A DNA stretch of 64,000 nucleotides, from positions 248,001 through 312,000 of the forward strand of contig NZ_JACRST010000001.1 of NCBI RefSeq assembly GCF_014384885.1. Direction: 5' to 3'. The position numbers were made by a program, and so were the translations under genes. This DNA is from Ligaoa zhengdingensis (lineage in GTDB: Bacteria; Bacillota; Clostridia; Oscillospirales; Ruminococcaceae). This document shows positions 41,811-50,081 of the stretch, piece by piece. A model generated the notes under the pieces. The model searched no databases. It saw only the letters and a list, made by a program, of their open reading frames with translations, and was not told where the DNA came from. The first letter of the stretch is position 1. The number at the start of each line of letters is the position of its first letter.

Positions 41811-42110
41811 TCACACGATAAATTCGATGCCCAAGATGAACCCCTGCACAATCACGCTCTCACCCGTCATGCACTTGATCTCGAGATTGCGCCCTGTGAA
41901 CTGCACCATCATCTGGTTGAGGTTCAGCCGGATCAGGCTGGAATCATACTCCAACACGCCGCCGCATCCCTCCACCACCGCCTCGCGGTTGCTGGAGAGC
42001 GATATCTGTGAAAAATCGGAAAAGACTCCCTCAGGCATATCAAAGGCGCGCGCCAGAAGCGACGGCTTTTCCGCTTCGGGCTCCTGCGCCCTGTTCCGCT
42101 TTTTTCTCAT
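41811..42110 (-). CDS. yqfC: Sporulation protein YqfC (YabP/YqfC family)
   Basis: A 99-residue protein with a basic N-terminus (MRKKRNRAQ) and a YabP-like beta domain (ISLSSNREAVVEGCGGVLEYD, with LIRLNLNQMMVQFTG and GESVIVQGFILGIEF following). The ATG at 42110 follows AAAGGACG. It is the first gene of the operon ending at era and pairs with yqfD as in other spore formers. Bacillus yqfC is a SigE-dependent gene; no clear SigE box was identified here. Confidence 0.92.
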   Translation of the reverse strand: MRKKRNRAQEPEAEKPSLLARAFDMPEGVFSDFSQISLSSNREAVVEGCGGVLEYDSSLIRLNLNQMMVQFTGRNLEIKCMTGESVIVQGFILGIEFIV

Positions 42111-42270
42111 ACGGTTCGTCCTTTCTGTCTGCAAAATCTTGTAGTATTCATACATATGCGGCAAATGCGGCGGATAGGACGCGACCCCGACCGGTTTATC
42201 CGCACACCCCGAAAGTTTTCAAATAAGACAACCTCCCACGCTCATATTCTGATAGCAGGAGGGTGATCAC

Positions 42271-43401
42271 ATGCGATTGGAAAAAACCAAGGAACATGGC
42301 CGTCTGGGCGCGCTTCTGCTGACCGGCGGATGCGCCCTTTTGGCCGTGGCGCTGCTGCGCGGTGCGCAGGTGGCCGGAGAGGGTGTGCGTGAGGGGCTGC
42401 GCCTGTGCGCCGATGTGGTCATCCCGTCGCTGTTCCCCTTTATGGTGCTGGCGGGATTTCTGGCCACCAGCCGGGCCTCGGTGGTGCTCAACCAGGTCCT
42501 GTTGCCCCTCACCAAGCTGCTGCGCCTGCCGACACAGGCCGCCTCCCCCCTGCTCATGGGGCTGATCGGCGGCTATCCCGTGGGCGCGCGCACCCTGTCG
42601 GTCATGGTGAGTCAGCGCCGCATCTCCCAGCGGGATGCGTCCCGCCTGCTCTGCTTTTGCGTCAATGCAGGCCCGCCCTTTTTGCTCTGCGCAGTGGGCG
42701 TGGGGATGTTCGGTTCCCTCCAGTTGGGCGCCCTGCTGCTCGCAGCGCAGGTGGGCTCGTCGCTGCTCATCGGCCTTGCGATGGGCCTGTTCGCCCGGAG
42801 GCAGGGCGAGGACAGCGGCGGCGCGCGGGAGGGATTCCGCCCTTACAGCGTCTGCTTTGTACAGTCGGTCACCGACGGATGCAGCGGCATGATCAACATC
42901 TGTGCATTTGTGGTGCTGTTTTCCGCTATCACTGCGCTGCTCTCCGCTTCAGGCGCGGTTGAGACGGCCGGACAACTGCTGACCCAGTGGTTCCCCGCGC
43001 TAGATGCGGGCTTTCTGGAATCGGCTTTTTTCGGCGTTTTGGAGGTTACCACCGGGTGCCGGGCGCTCGCTGCGCACGGCCACGCCGGGCTGCTCGCCGC
43101 CGCCGCGCTGCTCTCCTTTTCAGGGCTGTCGGTGATCTTTCAGGTGTTGGCCGCGGTTCACGGCAGCGGGATCGACACCAGGCCCTTTCTGATCTCTCGA
43201 CCGGTTCACGCGGCGGTCACGCTGGGGCTGTTCTGCCTGTTGCTCCGGCTGTTCCCGCAAGCTCTGACGGTTTGGAGCGGCCTCTCCCATCCGGCGCAGG
43301 TCACCGCGGGCCCGCTCGGCGGTTCAGCCAGTCTGCTGCTGATGTGCGCCGTCTTTTTGATCGGTTTTCAGGGACCGGCACAGCACATAAAGAAATCTTA
43401 A
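42271..43401 (+). CDS. ylbJ: Sporulation integral membrane protein YlbJ
   Basis: A 376-residue membrane protein with about eight to ten helices. Family features are the ADVVIPSLFPFMVLAGFLAT start, the LMGLIGGYPVGARTLS motif (~97-112), CFCVNAGPPFLLCAVGVGMFG and the C-terminal FFGVLEVTTGCRALA and SFSGLSVIFQVLA gate-like repeats of the nucleoside-recognition/YlbJ superfamily. An excellent AGGAGGGTGATC site precedes the ATG. In Bacillus it is needed for spore cortex formation. It is divergent from yqfC. Confidence 0.92.
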   Translation: MRLEKTKEHGRLGALLLTGGCALLAVALLRGAQVAGEGVREGLRLCADVVIPSLFPFMVLAGFLATSRASVVLNQVLLPLTKLLRLPTQAASPLLMGLIGGYPVGARTLSVMVSQRRISQRDASRLLCFCVNAGPPFLLCAVGVGMFGSLQLGALLLAAQVGSSLLIGLAMGLFARRQGEDSGGAREGFRPYSVCFVQSVTDGCSGMINICAFVVLFSAITALLSASGAVETAGQLLTQWFPALDAGFLESAFFGVLEVTTGCRALAAHGHAGLLAAAALLSFSGLSVIFQVLAAVHGSGIDTRPFLISRPVHAAVTLGLFCLLLRLFPQALTVWSGLSHPAQVTAGPLGGSASLLLMCAVFLIGFQGPAQHIKKS

Positions 43402-43413
43402 CGACTTTCGGAA

Positions 43414-43445
43414 TTGCCAGACGCACCGCGCGATGGTACTATAAT
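43414..43445 (+). promoter_or_regulatory. Candidate SigA promoter of the antiporter gene
   Basis: TTGCCA, 17 bases, TACTAT, with a perfect TATAAT shifted by three bases. Confidence 0.55.
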
Positions 43446-43479
43446 AATAAGATAAAATAATACGGAAAGGAGAAATGCA

Positions 43480-44895
43480 ATGCTGCAACTTCTCATGATC
43501 GGTTCGCTGATCCTTCTGCTCGCCATCGCGTCAAGTAAAATCTTCTACCGGTTTGGAGTACCCGCCCTGCTGCTCTTTTTGCTGCTGGGTATGCTGTTCG
43601 GCTCGGACGGGCTGGTGGGCATCCAGTTTGACAGCTTTGAACTGGCCAGCCAGATCTGCTCTGTAGGCCTCATCTTCATCATGTTTTACGGCGGATTTGG
43701 AACCAATTGGGAGGCTGCACGGCCGGTGGCTGTCCGCGCCGTGCTGCTTTCCACCGTTGGCGTCTGGCTGACCGCGCTGCTCACCGGCCTGTTTTGCCAG
43801 CTCGTGCTGAAAACATCCCTGCTCGAGGGCCTGTTGATCGGCTCGGTATTGGCCTCCACCGACGCCGCGTCGGTCTTTTCAGTGCTGCGCTCGCGTAAAC
43901 TCAACCTCAAGGGGGGACTTGCCTCACTTTTGGAGATCGAGAGCGGCAGCAACGACCCATTCGCTTACATGTGTACCATCATCGTGATCTCGCTGATGAC
44001 TGGACAAAACAGCGGTTCCCTTCCGATGATGCTGTTTGGGCAGGTGTTTTACGGACTCATCATCGGCGTGGTACTGGCTAAGATCACCGCCTTCGCCCTG
44101 CGCCGCATCGACCTGGAAATCGACGGACTCTACCCCATCCTGGTGATGGCTGTGGTGATGCTCGGCTACGCGGCCAGCGAATCGGTGGGCGGCAACGGCT
44201 ATCTGTGCGTCTACCTCATCGGCATCATCCTGGGCAACAGCCGCATCCTGCACAAGCGCAGCCTGGTACACTTCTACGACGGCATCTCCTGGCTGATGCA
44301 AATTCTTCTGTTTTTCACCCTGGGGTTGCTTTCCTTCCCCTCACAGCTGCACAATGTGTTGGTGCCCGGCATCCTGATCTCGCTGTTTATGATGTTCGTA
44401 GCCCGGCCCGCCGCCACCTTCTCGATCCTCTCGTGGTTCAAGGTGCCGTTCAAAGCGCAGTTGCTGGTTTCCTGGGTGGGCCTGCGCGGCGCAGCCTCCA
44501 TCGTGTTCGCCATCTTTGCAGTCAACTCCGGGGCGCTGGTCAACAACGACATCTTTCATATCGTGTTCCTGGTCGCGCTCTTTTCGGTCACCCTTCAAGG
44601 CTCGCTCATCCCCACTGTGGCCAAAAAACTGCACCTGGTCGAGCCGGAGGGATCGGTGTTCAAAACCTTCAACGATTATCAGGACGAAGCGCTCACCAAC
44701 CTGCTGGAACTGACCGTGGGACCCGGCAACCCCTGGGCGGGCAAAAACGTGATGGATGCGGGCATTCCGGAGGAAATCCTGGTGGTGATGATCAAACGCG
44801 GCAACGAGGTGATCGTCCCCAAGGGCTCCACCCCCATTCTGGAGGGGGATGTGCTGGTTCTCTCGGGCAACTGCTTCGACCGCATCCCGCTGTAA
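43480..44895 (+). CDS. Potassium/proton antiporter, CPA1 family with C-terminal RCK_C (TrkA-C) domain
   Basis: A 471-residue transporter. Residues ~1-385 form a 12-13 helix CPA1 exchanger with VLASTDAASVFSVLRSRKL and the EIESGSNDPFAYM motif, whose paired acidic residues carry cations in NhaP-type proteins; GLRGAASIVFAIFAV is the helix-10 signature. The last ~70 residues (VGPGNPWAGKNVMDAGIPEE onward) are a TrkA-C/RCK_C ligand-sensing domain like that of CvrA/NhaP2, implying control by a small ligand. AAAGGAG precedes the ATG. Single gene with its own promoter and terminator. Confidence 0.92.
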   Translation: MLQLLMIGSLILLLAIASSKIFYRFGVPALLLFLLLGMLFGSDGLVGIQFDSFELASQICSVGLIFIMFYGGFGTNWEAARPVAVRAVLLSTVGVWLTALLTGLFCQLVLKTSLLEGLLIGSVLASTDAASVFSVLRSRKLNLKGGLASLLEIESGSNDPFAYMCTIIVISLMTGQNSGSLPMMLFGQVFYGLIIGVVLAKITAFALRRIDLEIDGLYPILVMAVVMLGYAASESVGGNGYLCVYLIGIILGNSRILHKRSLVHFYDGISWLMQILLFFTLGLLSFPSQLHNVLVPGILISLFMMFVARPAATFSILSWFKVPFKAQLLVSWVGLRGAASIVFAIFAVNSGALVNNDIFHIVFLVALFSVTLQGSLIPTVAKKLHLVEPEGSVFKTFNDYQDEALTNLLELTVGPGNPWAGKNVMDAGIPEEILVVMIKRGNEVIVPKGSTPILEGDVLVLSGNCFDRIPL

Positions 44896-44903
44896 CAAGA
44901 GAA

Positions 44904-44948
44904 ATCCCCGGCTGGCCGCGCAGTGCGGTTTCAGCCGGGGATATTTTT
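44904..44948 (+). terminator. Intrinsic terminator of the antiporter gene
   Basis: ATCCCCGGCTG and CAGCCGGGGAT form an 11-base stem followed by ATTTTT; it lies between convergent genes. Confidence 0.85.
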
Positions 44949-44950
44949 CG

Positions 44951-45580
44951 TCAGATCATGGGAAACAGGCCGCTGAACAGCGCGTTGCACAGCGCATCGA
45001 TCAGGGCGGAGGCCAGCGACAAAAACAGCAGCAGCATGAATTTGACGCAGTATGCCTTCGGCTGGATCAGGTGCGAACCGCCCTCCTGTTTGGTGCTGCG
45101 GTAATAAGCGGTGGACATGGAAAACGCCTCGCCGCAGCCGTAAATCAAAATCAGCGTGGAAAGCAGCATATTGGGCAGCAGCACCAGCGCCACATAGCCC
45201 ACCCCGAGAAACCCGTTCTGCGCGTAGAGATAGCCCGCCTGATATCCGAAGCCGAGCCCCCGGAAGAAGGGCAGCAGCACGATCACCGGCTGGGCCACAG
45301 CGCAAAAACCGCACACAAACAGGATGGCGAGCATCAGGGCGGTGGATGTAAACGATGAAACAAAGGTGGTGAGGATATTCTGTTCGCCGCGCCGCACTGC
45401 AAAGTGCCCTATCAGCGTCGAAAGGCTTTGCAGGGTCTGCGTATCGGCTGACTTCAAAAACAGCGCCCCCGTCAATATCCCGGCCAGAAACAGCACGGCG
45501 TAGAGAAAAATCTGCCGGTAGGCGTGAAAATAGCGCAGCATCATGCGCATAGTGGGCGAGCTTACCCGGATTGTCCCCAT
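44951..45580 (-). CDS. spoIIM: Stage II sporulation protein M
   Basis: A 209-residue membrane protein with five hydrophobic segments. The LYAVLFLAGILTGALFL opening and the LPFFRGLGFGYQAGYLYAQNG and VALVLLPNMLLSTLILIYG segments match SpoIIM, part of the SpoIIDMP engulfment machine that remodels septal peptidoglycan. An AAAGGA site precedes ATG 45580. spoIID and spoIIP are not in the window. Confidence 0.88.
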   Translation of the reverse strand: MGTIRVSSPTMRMMLRYFHAYRQIFLYAVLFLAGILTGALFLKSADTQTLQSLSTLIGHFAVRRGEQNILTTFVSSFTSTALMLAILFVCGFCAVAQPVIVLLPFFRGLGFGYQAGYLYAQNGFLGVGYVALVLLPNMLLSTLILIYGCGEAFSMSTAYYRSTKQEGGSHLIQPKAYCVKFMLLLFLSLASALIDALCNALFSGLFPMI

Positions 45581-45652
45581 TCTTGATCATTCCTTTGCAG
45601 TTCACTTTGCCAATAGATATGAAAAAAAGCGAGGAAATATGTGTCCGGGCGA

Positions 45653-45681
45653 TTGTATAGCCGCGCCAAATGCGCTATACT
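45653..45681 (+). promoter_or_regulatory. SigA-type promoter of the small membrane protein gene
   Basis: TTGTAT, 17 bases, TATACT; the start site would be about 26 bases before the ATG. Confidence 0.6.
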
Positions 45682-45713
45682 GGAGAAAACAATTTGGGAA
45701 GGTGGGCTGCGCA

Positions 45714-45965
45714 ATGAAACGCAAAGGCTCCAAAATAGGGTTGGGCCGGATGTCCGTCGCCGTCGTCCTGGTCTCCACCATCGTTTCGGTGGTTACGGTC
45801 ATCCTCTCCAACGCGGCGGAGCGGCGCCTGCACAACAAGCTGATGCGCTGTATGGACGATTTACAGCAGGCGCTTCCGGAGATTCAAAAGGCATCCAAGC
45901 TGTATGTCGCCGGACATCAGCCGGCCGGAGAAACCGCCGGGATGCCGGCCCCTGGCGAAGAATAA
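45714..45965 (+). CDS. Small single-pass membrane protein, unknown
   Basis: An 83-residue protein: basic N-terminus, one membrane helix (residues ~13-32, MSVAVVLVSTIVSVVTVILS), then a short helical region (AAERRLHNKLMRCMDDLQQA) and a Pro/Gly-rich tail. GAAGGTGGG lies nine bases before the ATG, and a good promoter and terminator frame it, which supports a real monocistronic gene. No family recognised. Confidence 0.6.
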   Translation: MKRKGSKIGLGRMSVAVVLVSTIVSVVTVILSNAAERRLHNKLMRCMDDLQQALPEIQKASKLYVAGHQPAGETAGMPAPGEE

Positions 45966-45970
45966 CACAA

Positions 45971-46018
45971 AGCCCCCGTTTCACCGCGCCAAACTGCGCC
46001 GGGAGACGGGGACTCTTT
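45971..46018. terminator. Terminator-like hairpin between convergent genes
   Basis: AGCCCCCGTTTC pairs imperfectly with GGAGACGGGGACT and is followed by CTTTCT on the plus strand; on the minus strand it follows the scfB stop directly. Confidence 0.6.
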
Positions 46019-47395
46019 CTATTCTTCTTCTGTATCGGCCATGGCTGCGCGGATCATGATGGCGCATTCCAGGCGCTTTTTCTCAGTATCGCAGGAAATT
46101 TTATGCGGCTTGAGGATATCGCCCTCGTATTGGGCGCTGTTCGCGTTGCAGCCGCCGCTGCAATAGAATTTTGCCCAACAGTTGCGGCAATCCTCCTTGG
46201 CATAGACATTCGCCTTGGCAAAGCGGTCCTTCATCTTGAGGTCGAGGGAACCGTCCAGCAGGCTTCCCATCTTCCACTCCTCCTGCCCCACAAATTGGTG
46301 GCAGGGATAGATGTCCCCGTCCGGGGTGACCGCGACATATTCGTTGCCGCAGCCGCAGCCGCGCAGACGCTTGATGGCGCAGGGGCCTTGGTCGAGATCG
46401 AGCATGAAGTGGAAAAAGTTGAACCCTTTGCCCGCCTTTTTCCGCTCAATAATCAGCTTTGCGAGCCGTTCGTATTCCGCGTAGATCGCAGGCAGATCGG
46501 CCGGTGTGAGCGCATACGGCTGATCGGCCGGGGACACCACCGGCTCCACCGAGATCTGGTCGAAGCCCTCGTCCGCAAAGTGCAGCACGTCGTTGCCGAA
46601 GTCGAGATTGTATTTGGTGAAGGTCCCGCGCACATAGTACTGATCCTGGCCGCGCTTCTCCACCAGGCGCTTAAACTTTGGCATGATGATGTCGTAACAA
46701 CCCTTGCCGTTGGGGGTGGGGCGCATCCGGTCGTTGACCTCCGGGCGGCCGTCCACCGACAGGACGACGTTGGACATCTCTCGGTTGATGAAATCGATCT
46801 TGTCGTCGTCCAGCAGCATTCCGTTGGTGGTGATGGTGAAGCGGAAGTTCTTGCCGGTCTCCTTTTCCCGCTCGCGCGCGTAGCGCACCGTCTCCTTGAC
46901 CATCTCAAAGTTCATCAGCGGCTCGCCGCCGAAGAAGTCGAGCTCCAGATTCTTGCGCCCGTAGCTCTGCTCGATCAGGAAGTCGATCGCCTTTTTGCCG
47001 ATCTCAACCGGCATCAGCTTGCGGCCCCTGCCCTCGCCGTATTCGCCCGTGGACGCAAAGCAATATTTGCAGCGCAGGTTGCAGTCGTGCGCCACATGCA
47101 GGCACATCGCCTTGATCGGAGCGGATACCATCAGGTTGGCAAACTGCTCGTATTCGTCGGCGGTGAACAACTGGCCCGCGTCGCAGAGTGCGGAAATCTC
47201 CCCGTACGCCTCGGCGATCTCTTCGCGGGAATATTCGCCCGCAAAGCGCTCCAGAAGCTCCTCCGGGCAGTCCTGTGCCAGTGGAAGTTCAACGAGGTCG
47301 AGCATGTCGTAGATCAGGCGGTCCACCACATGCACCGCGCCGCTGTTCACATCCAGAACAATGTGGTATCCGTTCTGGTAAAATTTATGTATCAT
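46019..47395 (-). CDS. scfB: SCIFF ranthipeptide maturase, radical SAM/SPASM protein ScfB
   Basis: A 458-residue radical SAM enzyme that installs Cys thioether links in the SCIFF peptide. An N-terminal peptide-recognition domain (~1-80) precedes the 4Fe-4S motif HDCNLRCKYCFAS (CX3CX2C, ~103-110) and the FFGGEPLMNFE motif. The C-terminal SPASM/twitch region is Cys-rich: RGCGCGNEYVAVTPDGDIYP, then CRNCWAKFYCSGGCNANS. ATG 47395 has GGAG upstream; an extended frame lacks one. It lies 155 bases downstream of the precursor gene in the same direction. Confidence 0.96.
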   Translation of the reverse strand: MIHKFYQNGYHIVLDVNSGAVHVVDRLIYDMLDLVELPLAQDCPEELLERFAGEYSREEIAEAYGEISALCDAGQLFTADEYEQFANLMVSAPIKAMCLHVAHDCNLRCKYCFASTGEYGEGRGRKLMPVEIGKKAIDFLIEQSYGRKNLELDFFGGEPLMNFEMVKETVRYAREREKETGKNFRFTITTNGMLLDDDKIDFINREMSNVVLSVDGRPEVNDRMRPTPNGKGCYDIIMPKFKRLVEKRGQDQYYVRGTFTKYNLDFGNDVLHFADEGFDQISVEPVVSPADQPYALTPADLPAIYAEYERLAKLIIERKKAGKGFNFFHFMLDLDQGPCAIKRLRGCGCGNEYVAVTPDGDIYPCHQFVGQEEWKMGSLLDGSLDLKMKDRFAKANVYAKEDCRNCWAKFYCSGGCNANSAQYEGDILKPHKISCDTEKKRLECAIMIRAAMADTEEE

Positions 47396-47550
47396 AGGTG
47401 ATTCTCCATCTTTTTGAAGTTTTGACCAAAAGAAAGGGACAGCCGGGGAGCACGGCGCGCGGCCCGATGCCATCGCGTCCTCTCACCGCTATCCCTTCTT
47501 CTCATCCGGCGCGCCTTTTCGCCGCGCCATCACCGCCGGGCAGTCGGACC

Positions 47551-47697
47551 TCAGCGATTTTTGTTCTCACATTTCTGGTTCGCGACCGTGCAGGACGTTT
47601 TGCAGGCGGACTGGCAGGAAGCCTGGCATTCGCCGCAACCACCCTTGACCGCGGACTCTTTCAGGTTCGCTTTGTTCAATGTCTTGACGTGATTCAT
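47551..47697 (-). CDS. scfA: SCIFF ranthipeptide precursor ScfA
   Basis: A 48-residue peptide beginning MNHVKTLNKANLKESAVKGG with six cysteines at positions 21, 24, 28, 32, 36 and 43, the defining six-Cys-in-forty-five pattern. GGGAGGATAG is well placed before the ATG and a near-consensus promoter lies just upstream. The peptide is modified by the adjacent radical SAM maturase. It is nearly universal in Clostridia; a role in signalling has been proposed, but the export route and final function remain unclear. Confidence 0.95.
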   Translation of the reverse strand: MNHVKTLNKANLKESAVKGGCGECQASCQSACKTSCTVANQKCENKNR

Positions 47698-47731
47698 CAA
47701 TCTATCCTCCCAAATCATCGAATGTACTCAT

Positions 47732-47760
47732 ATTATAGCATAATCTGCCGCTGTATTCAA
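47732..47760 (-). promoter_or_regulatory. SigA-type promoter of scfA-scfB
   Basis: TTGAAT, 17 bases and a perfect TATAAT on the minus strand, starting at the base after the TIGR04086 gene stop codon. Confidence 0.75.
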
Positions 47761-48171
47761 TTATTTCCTGCGTTTTTTTGCATTGACTCCCATAACGCCG
47801 CCCAATGCGGAAAGACCCAGCGCAACCGCCAGCTTCACGATGCCGATGGCGCCGAAACCGCCGCCATGGATCGCCTGACCGAACAGCCAAAGCGCCAAAA
47901 ACAGCAGCGCGCCGCAGCACAGGCCCACCAGTAGCCCTTTTTCCCTCGTGAGCTTGGCGGCGAAATTTCCGCCCAAAAACGCGCCGACGCCCAAGGCGAC
48001 CAACACCATCGGGGTGATCAGCATCTGCGGAATGTTTTGCAGCGAAAGCAGCAACGAGAGCACCATCAGCACCACGGTGATGGCTACAGCGCCCACCGCG
48101 GTTCCAACCAGAATTGGCTTCAAGTATTTCATGGTTCCATCCATTTCGTGTCTGGATTTGCTCTGTTTCAT
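47761..48171 (-). CDS. TIGR04086 family membrane protein
   Basis: A protein of about 136 residues with four membrane segments (for example LVGTAVGAVAITVVLMVLSL, then LITPMVLVALGVGAFLGG and GLLVGLCCGALLFLALWLFG) and a short basic end (NAKKRRK). This is the TIGR04086 family, typically encoded beside the SCIFF peptide in Clostridia. The start is uncertain: ATG 48171 is used, but ATG 48132 (MKYLKP) is also possible; neither has a strong ribosome site. Confidence 0.82.
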   Translation of the reverse strand: MKQSKSRHEMDGTMKYLKPILVGTAVGAVAITVVLMVLSLLLSLQNIPQMLITPMVLVALGVGAFLGGNFAAKLTREKGLLVGLCCGALLFLALWLFGQAIHGGGFGAIGIVKLAVALGLSALGGVMGVNAKKRRK

Positions 48172-48332
48172 TGCAAAGCCCCATTCTGCCGCCGCGCGAC
48201 GGCGTATCATTTGAGTCGGTTCTCCGGCTGTGCGCGGCTTCCAAACAGCCGGAATTGTCCCCGGCGAACCGGGTCTCCACACCAAAAGGATATTCAGGCG
48301 CGGCCCTGTTTATTCCCGCAGGGGAACAGTCG

Positions 48333-48381
48333 AAAAAAACCGGGCGGAACCAGCGCAAATCCGCGCGGGCTTCCTCCCGGT
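48333..48381 (-). terminator. Intrinsic terminator of yajC
   Basis: On the minus strand ACCGGG-a-GGAA pairs with TTCC-g-CCCGGT and is followed by seven T residues. Confidence 0.85.
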
Positions 48382-48395
48382 GTTTTCAGGCTCGT

Positions 48396-48770
48396 TTATT
48401 TGCTGCTGCTTTCCTCGGTGGATTTCACCGGGGTCAAATCCTCGTGCGGCGTGTTGTTCTGCTGGATCGCAGCGCGCAGGAAGCGGATTTTGCTGCGGTC
48501 AGAACCGGTCTCGATGACGACAGTATCCTCCTTCAGGCTGACCACGATGCCCACAATACCGCCGATGGTGACGACCTCATCGCCGATCTCCAAATTGCTT
48601 CTCATCTTTGCGGTTTCCTTCTCGCGCTTTTTCTGTGGACGAATCAGGATGAAGTAAAAGACCACAAACATCAACACCAACATAATGAGCGAAGAATACG
48701 GTGCTATACCGCCCTGCGCGGCCTGATCTGCGCCCGACGCAGCGGTATCCAGCAAATTTGCAAATGACAT
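48396..48770 (-). CDS. yajC: Preprotein translocase subunit YajC
   Basis: A 124-residue single-pass membrane protein associated with SecDF. The membrane helix (residues ~28-43, LIMLVLMFVVFYFILI) runs into the RPQKKREKE motif and the GDEVVTIGGIVGIVVSL beta domain, all diagnostic. GGAGGTAA precedes the ATG. The tgt-yajC order is conserved; here secD-secF are 36 kb away. Confidence 0.95.
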   Translation of the reverse strand: MSFANLLDTAASGADQAAQGGIAPYSSLIMLVLMFVVFYFILIRPQKKREKETAKMRSNLEIGDEVVTIGGIVGIVVSLKEDTVVIETGSDRSKIRFLRAAIQQNNTPHEDLTPVKSTEESSSK

Positions 48771-48842
48771 ACCAATTTACCTCCGATTACTTTTCAATTT
48801 CCAATGGCGGAAAATTCCGCCGCCGAATACACAGTATAAAAT

Positions 48843-48871
48843 ATTATAGCGCGAATTCCATGCGGTTGCAA
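48843..48871 (-). promoter_or_regulatory. SigA-type promoter of yajC
   Basis: TTGCAA, 17 bases and a perfect TATAAT on the minus strand; a GGCGGCGGAATTTTCCGCC hairpin lies in the short leader. Confidence 0.7.
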
Positions 48872-48910
48872 GCGGTTCTAAGCCTCTATTTGTAAACAAG
48901 CGGTGAAATA

Positions 48911-50047
48911 TCAGACGCGCCTTCCCAGAATGGGCAGCATCTGGGCACGGAACTGCTCGAACCGCCCCGCATCCAGGGCCTCGCGAATTTTTTCCATCAG
49001 GGTATTGTAAAAATACAGGTTGTGCTGCACGGCGAGCCGCATCCCCAGTATCTCCCCCGCCTTGAACAGGTGGCGCAGATAGGCGCGCGAATGCCGCTGG
49101 CAGCAGGGGCAACCGCACTGATCGTCGAGCGGGGCGTCGTCGCGGGCATACTTCTCGTTCAGGATGTTGCGAATGCCGCTCCAGGTGAACAGATGCCCGT
49201 GGCGCGCGTTGCGGCTGGGCATCACGCAGTCGAACAGATCGACCCCGCGGTAGACCGCCTCGATGATGTTGACCGGGGTGCCCACTCCCATCAGATAACG
49301 GATTTTATCCGCGGGCATATGCGGCTCGATCGCCTCGATGACGCCGTACATCTCCTCGGCGGTGTCCCCCACAGCCAGCCCGCCGATCGCGTAGCCATCG
49401 AGGCCGAGATCGGCGATCTGCTTCATATGCTCGATGCGCAGGTCGTGGAAGGTGCTGCCCTGGTTGATGCCGAACAGCAACTGATCGCGGTTGATGGTGC
49501 TCTCCAGCGAGTTGAGGCGGTTCATCTCCTTCTGGCAGCGCACCAGCCAGCGGGTGGTGCGGTCGATCGACTGGCGGGTGTATTCGCGCGTGGCCGGGTT
49601 CTCGATGCACTCGTCGAAGGCCATGGCGATGGTCGACGCCAGGTGGGACTGAATCTGCATACTCTGCTCTGGCCCCATAAAGATACGCTTGCCGTCGATA
49701 TGGGAGTTGAAGGTGACGCCTTCTTCCTTTATCGTGCGCAGCTGTGCCAGCGAGAACACCTGAAAGCCGCCGCTGTCGGTGAGGATGGGGCCGCGCCAAC
49801 CCATGAATTTGTACAGGCCACCGAGCTCATGGATCAGGTCGTCGCCCGGCCGCAGGTGCAGATGGTAGGTGTTGCACAGCTCCACCTGGCATTTGAGGTC
49901 CACCAGATCGTAGGAAGAGACTCCCCCCTTGATGGCGGCCGCGGTGCCCACATTCATAAACGCCGGGGTCTGAATCGTCCCGTGTACCGTCTCGAACTGC
50001 CCCCGCCGGGCTGTCCCCTCCTGTTTTAATAATGTATACTTTGCCAT
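48911..50047 (-). CDS. tgt: tRNA-guanine transglycosylase
   Basis: A 378-residue enzyme that swaps G34 for preQ1 in tRNAs with GUN anticodons. Catalytic DSGGFQVFSL (~90-99), the preQ1-binding GGLAVGD, the second Asp in DLFDCVMPSRNARHG and the zinc site CGCPCCQRHSRAYLRHL (~305-321) are all present. ATG 50047 follows GAGAGGAAA. It lies 34 bases after queA in the same direction, a common queuosine operon. Confidence 0.97.
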   Translation of the reverse strand: MAKYTLLKQEGTARRGQFETVHGTIQTPAFMNVGTAAAIKGGVSSYDLVDLKCQVELCNTYHLHLRPGDDLIHELGGLYKFMGWRGPILTDSGGFQVFSLAQLRTIKEEGVTFNSHIDGKRIFMGPEQSMQIQSHLASTIAMAFDECIENPATREYTRQSIDRTTRWLVRCQKEMNRLNSLESTINRDQLLFGINQGSTFHDLRIEHMKQIADLGLDGYAIGGLAVGDTAEEMYGVIEAIEPHMPADKIRYLMGVGTPVNIIEAVYRGVDLFDCVMPSRNARHGHLFTWSGIRNILNEKYARDDAPLDDQCGCPCCQRHSRAYLRHLFKAGEILGMRLAVQHNLYFYNTLMEKIREALDAGRFEQFRAQMLPILGRRV

Positions 50048-50081
50048 TTGTTTCCTCTCATCTATTTTATTTTCCGCCGCT

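Noticed and set aside
44931..45605. Alternative 224-codon frame over spoIIM
   Set aside because: It is a frame-shifted shadow; the SpoIIM frame has membrane helices and family motifs.
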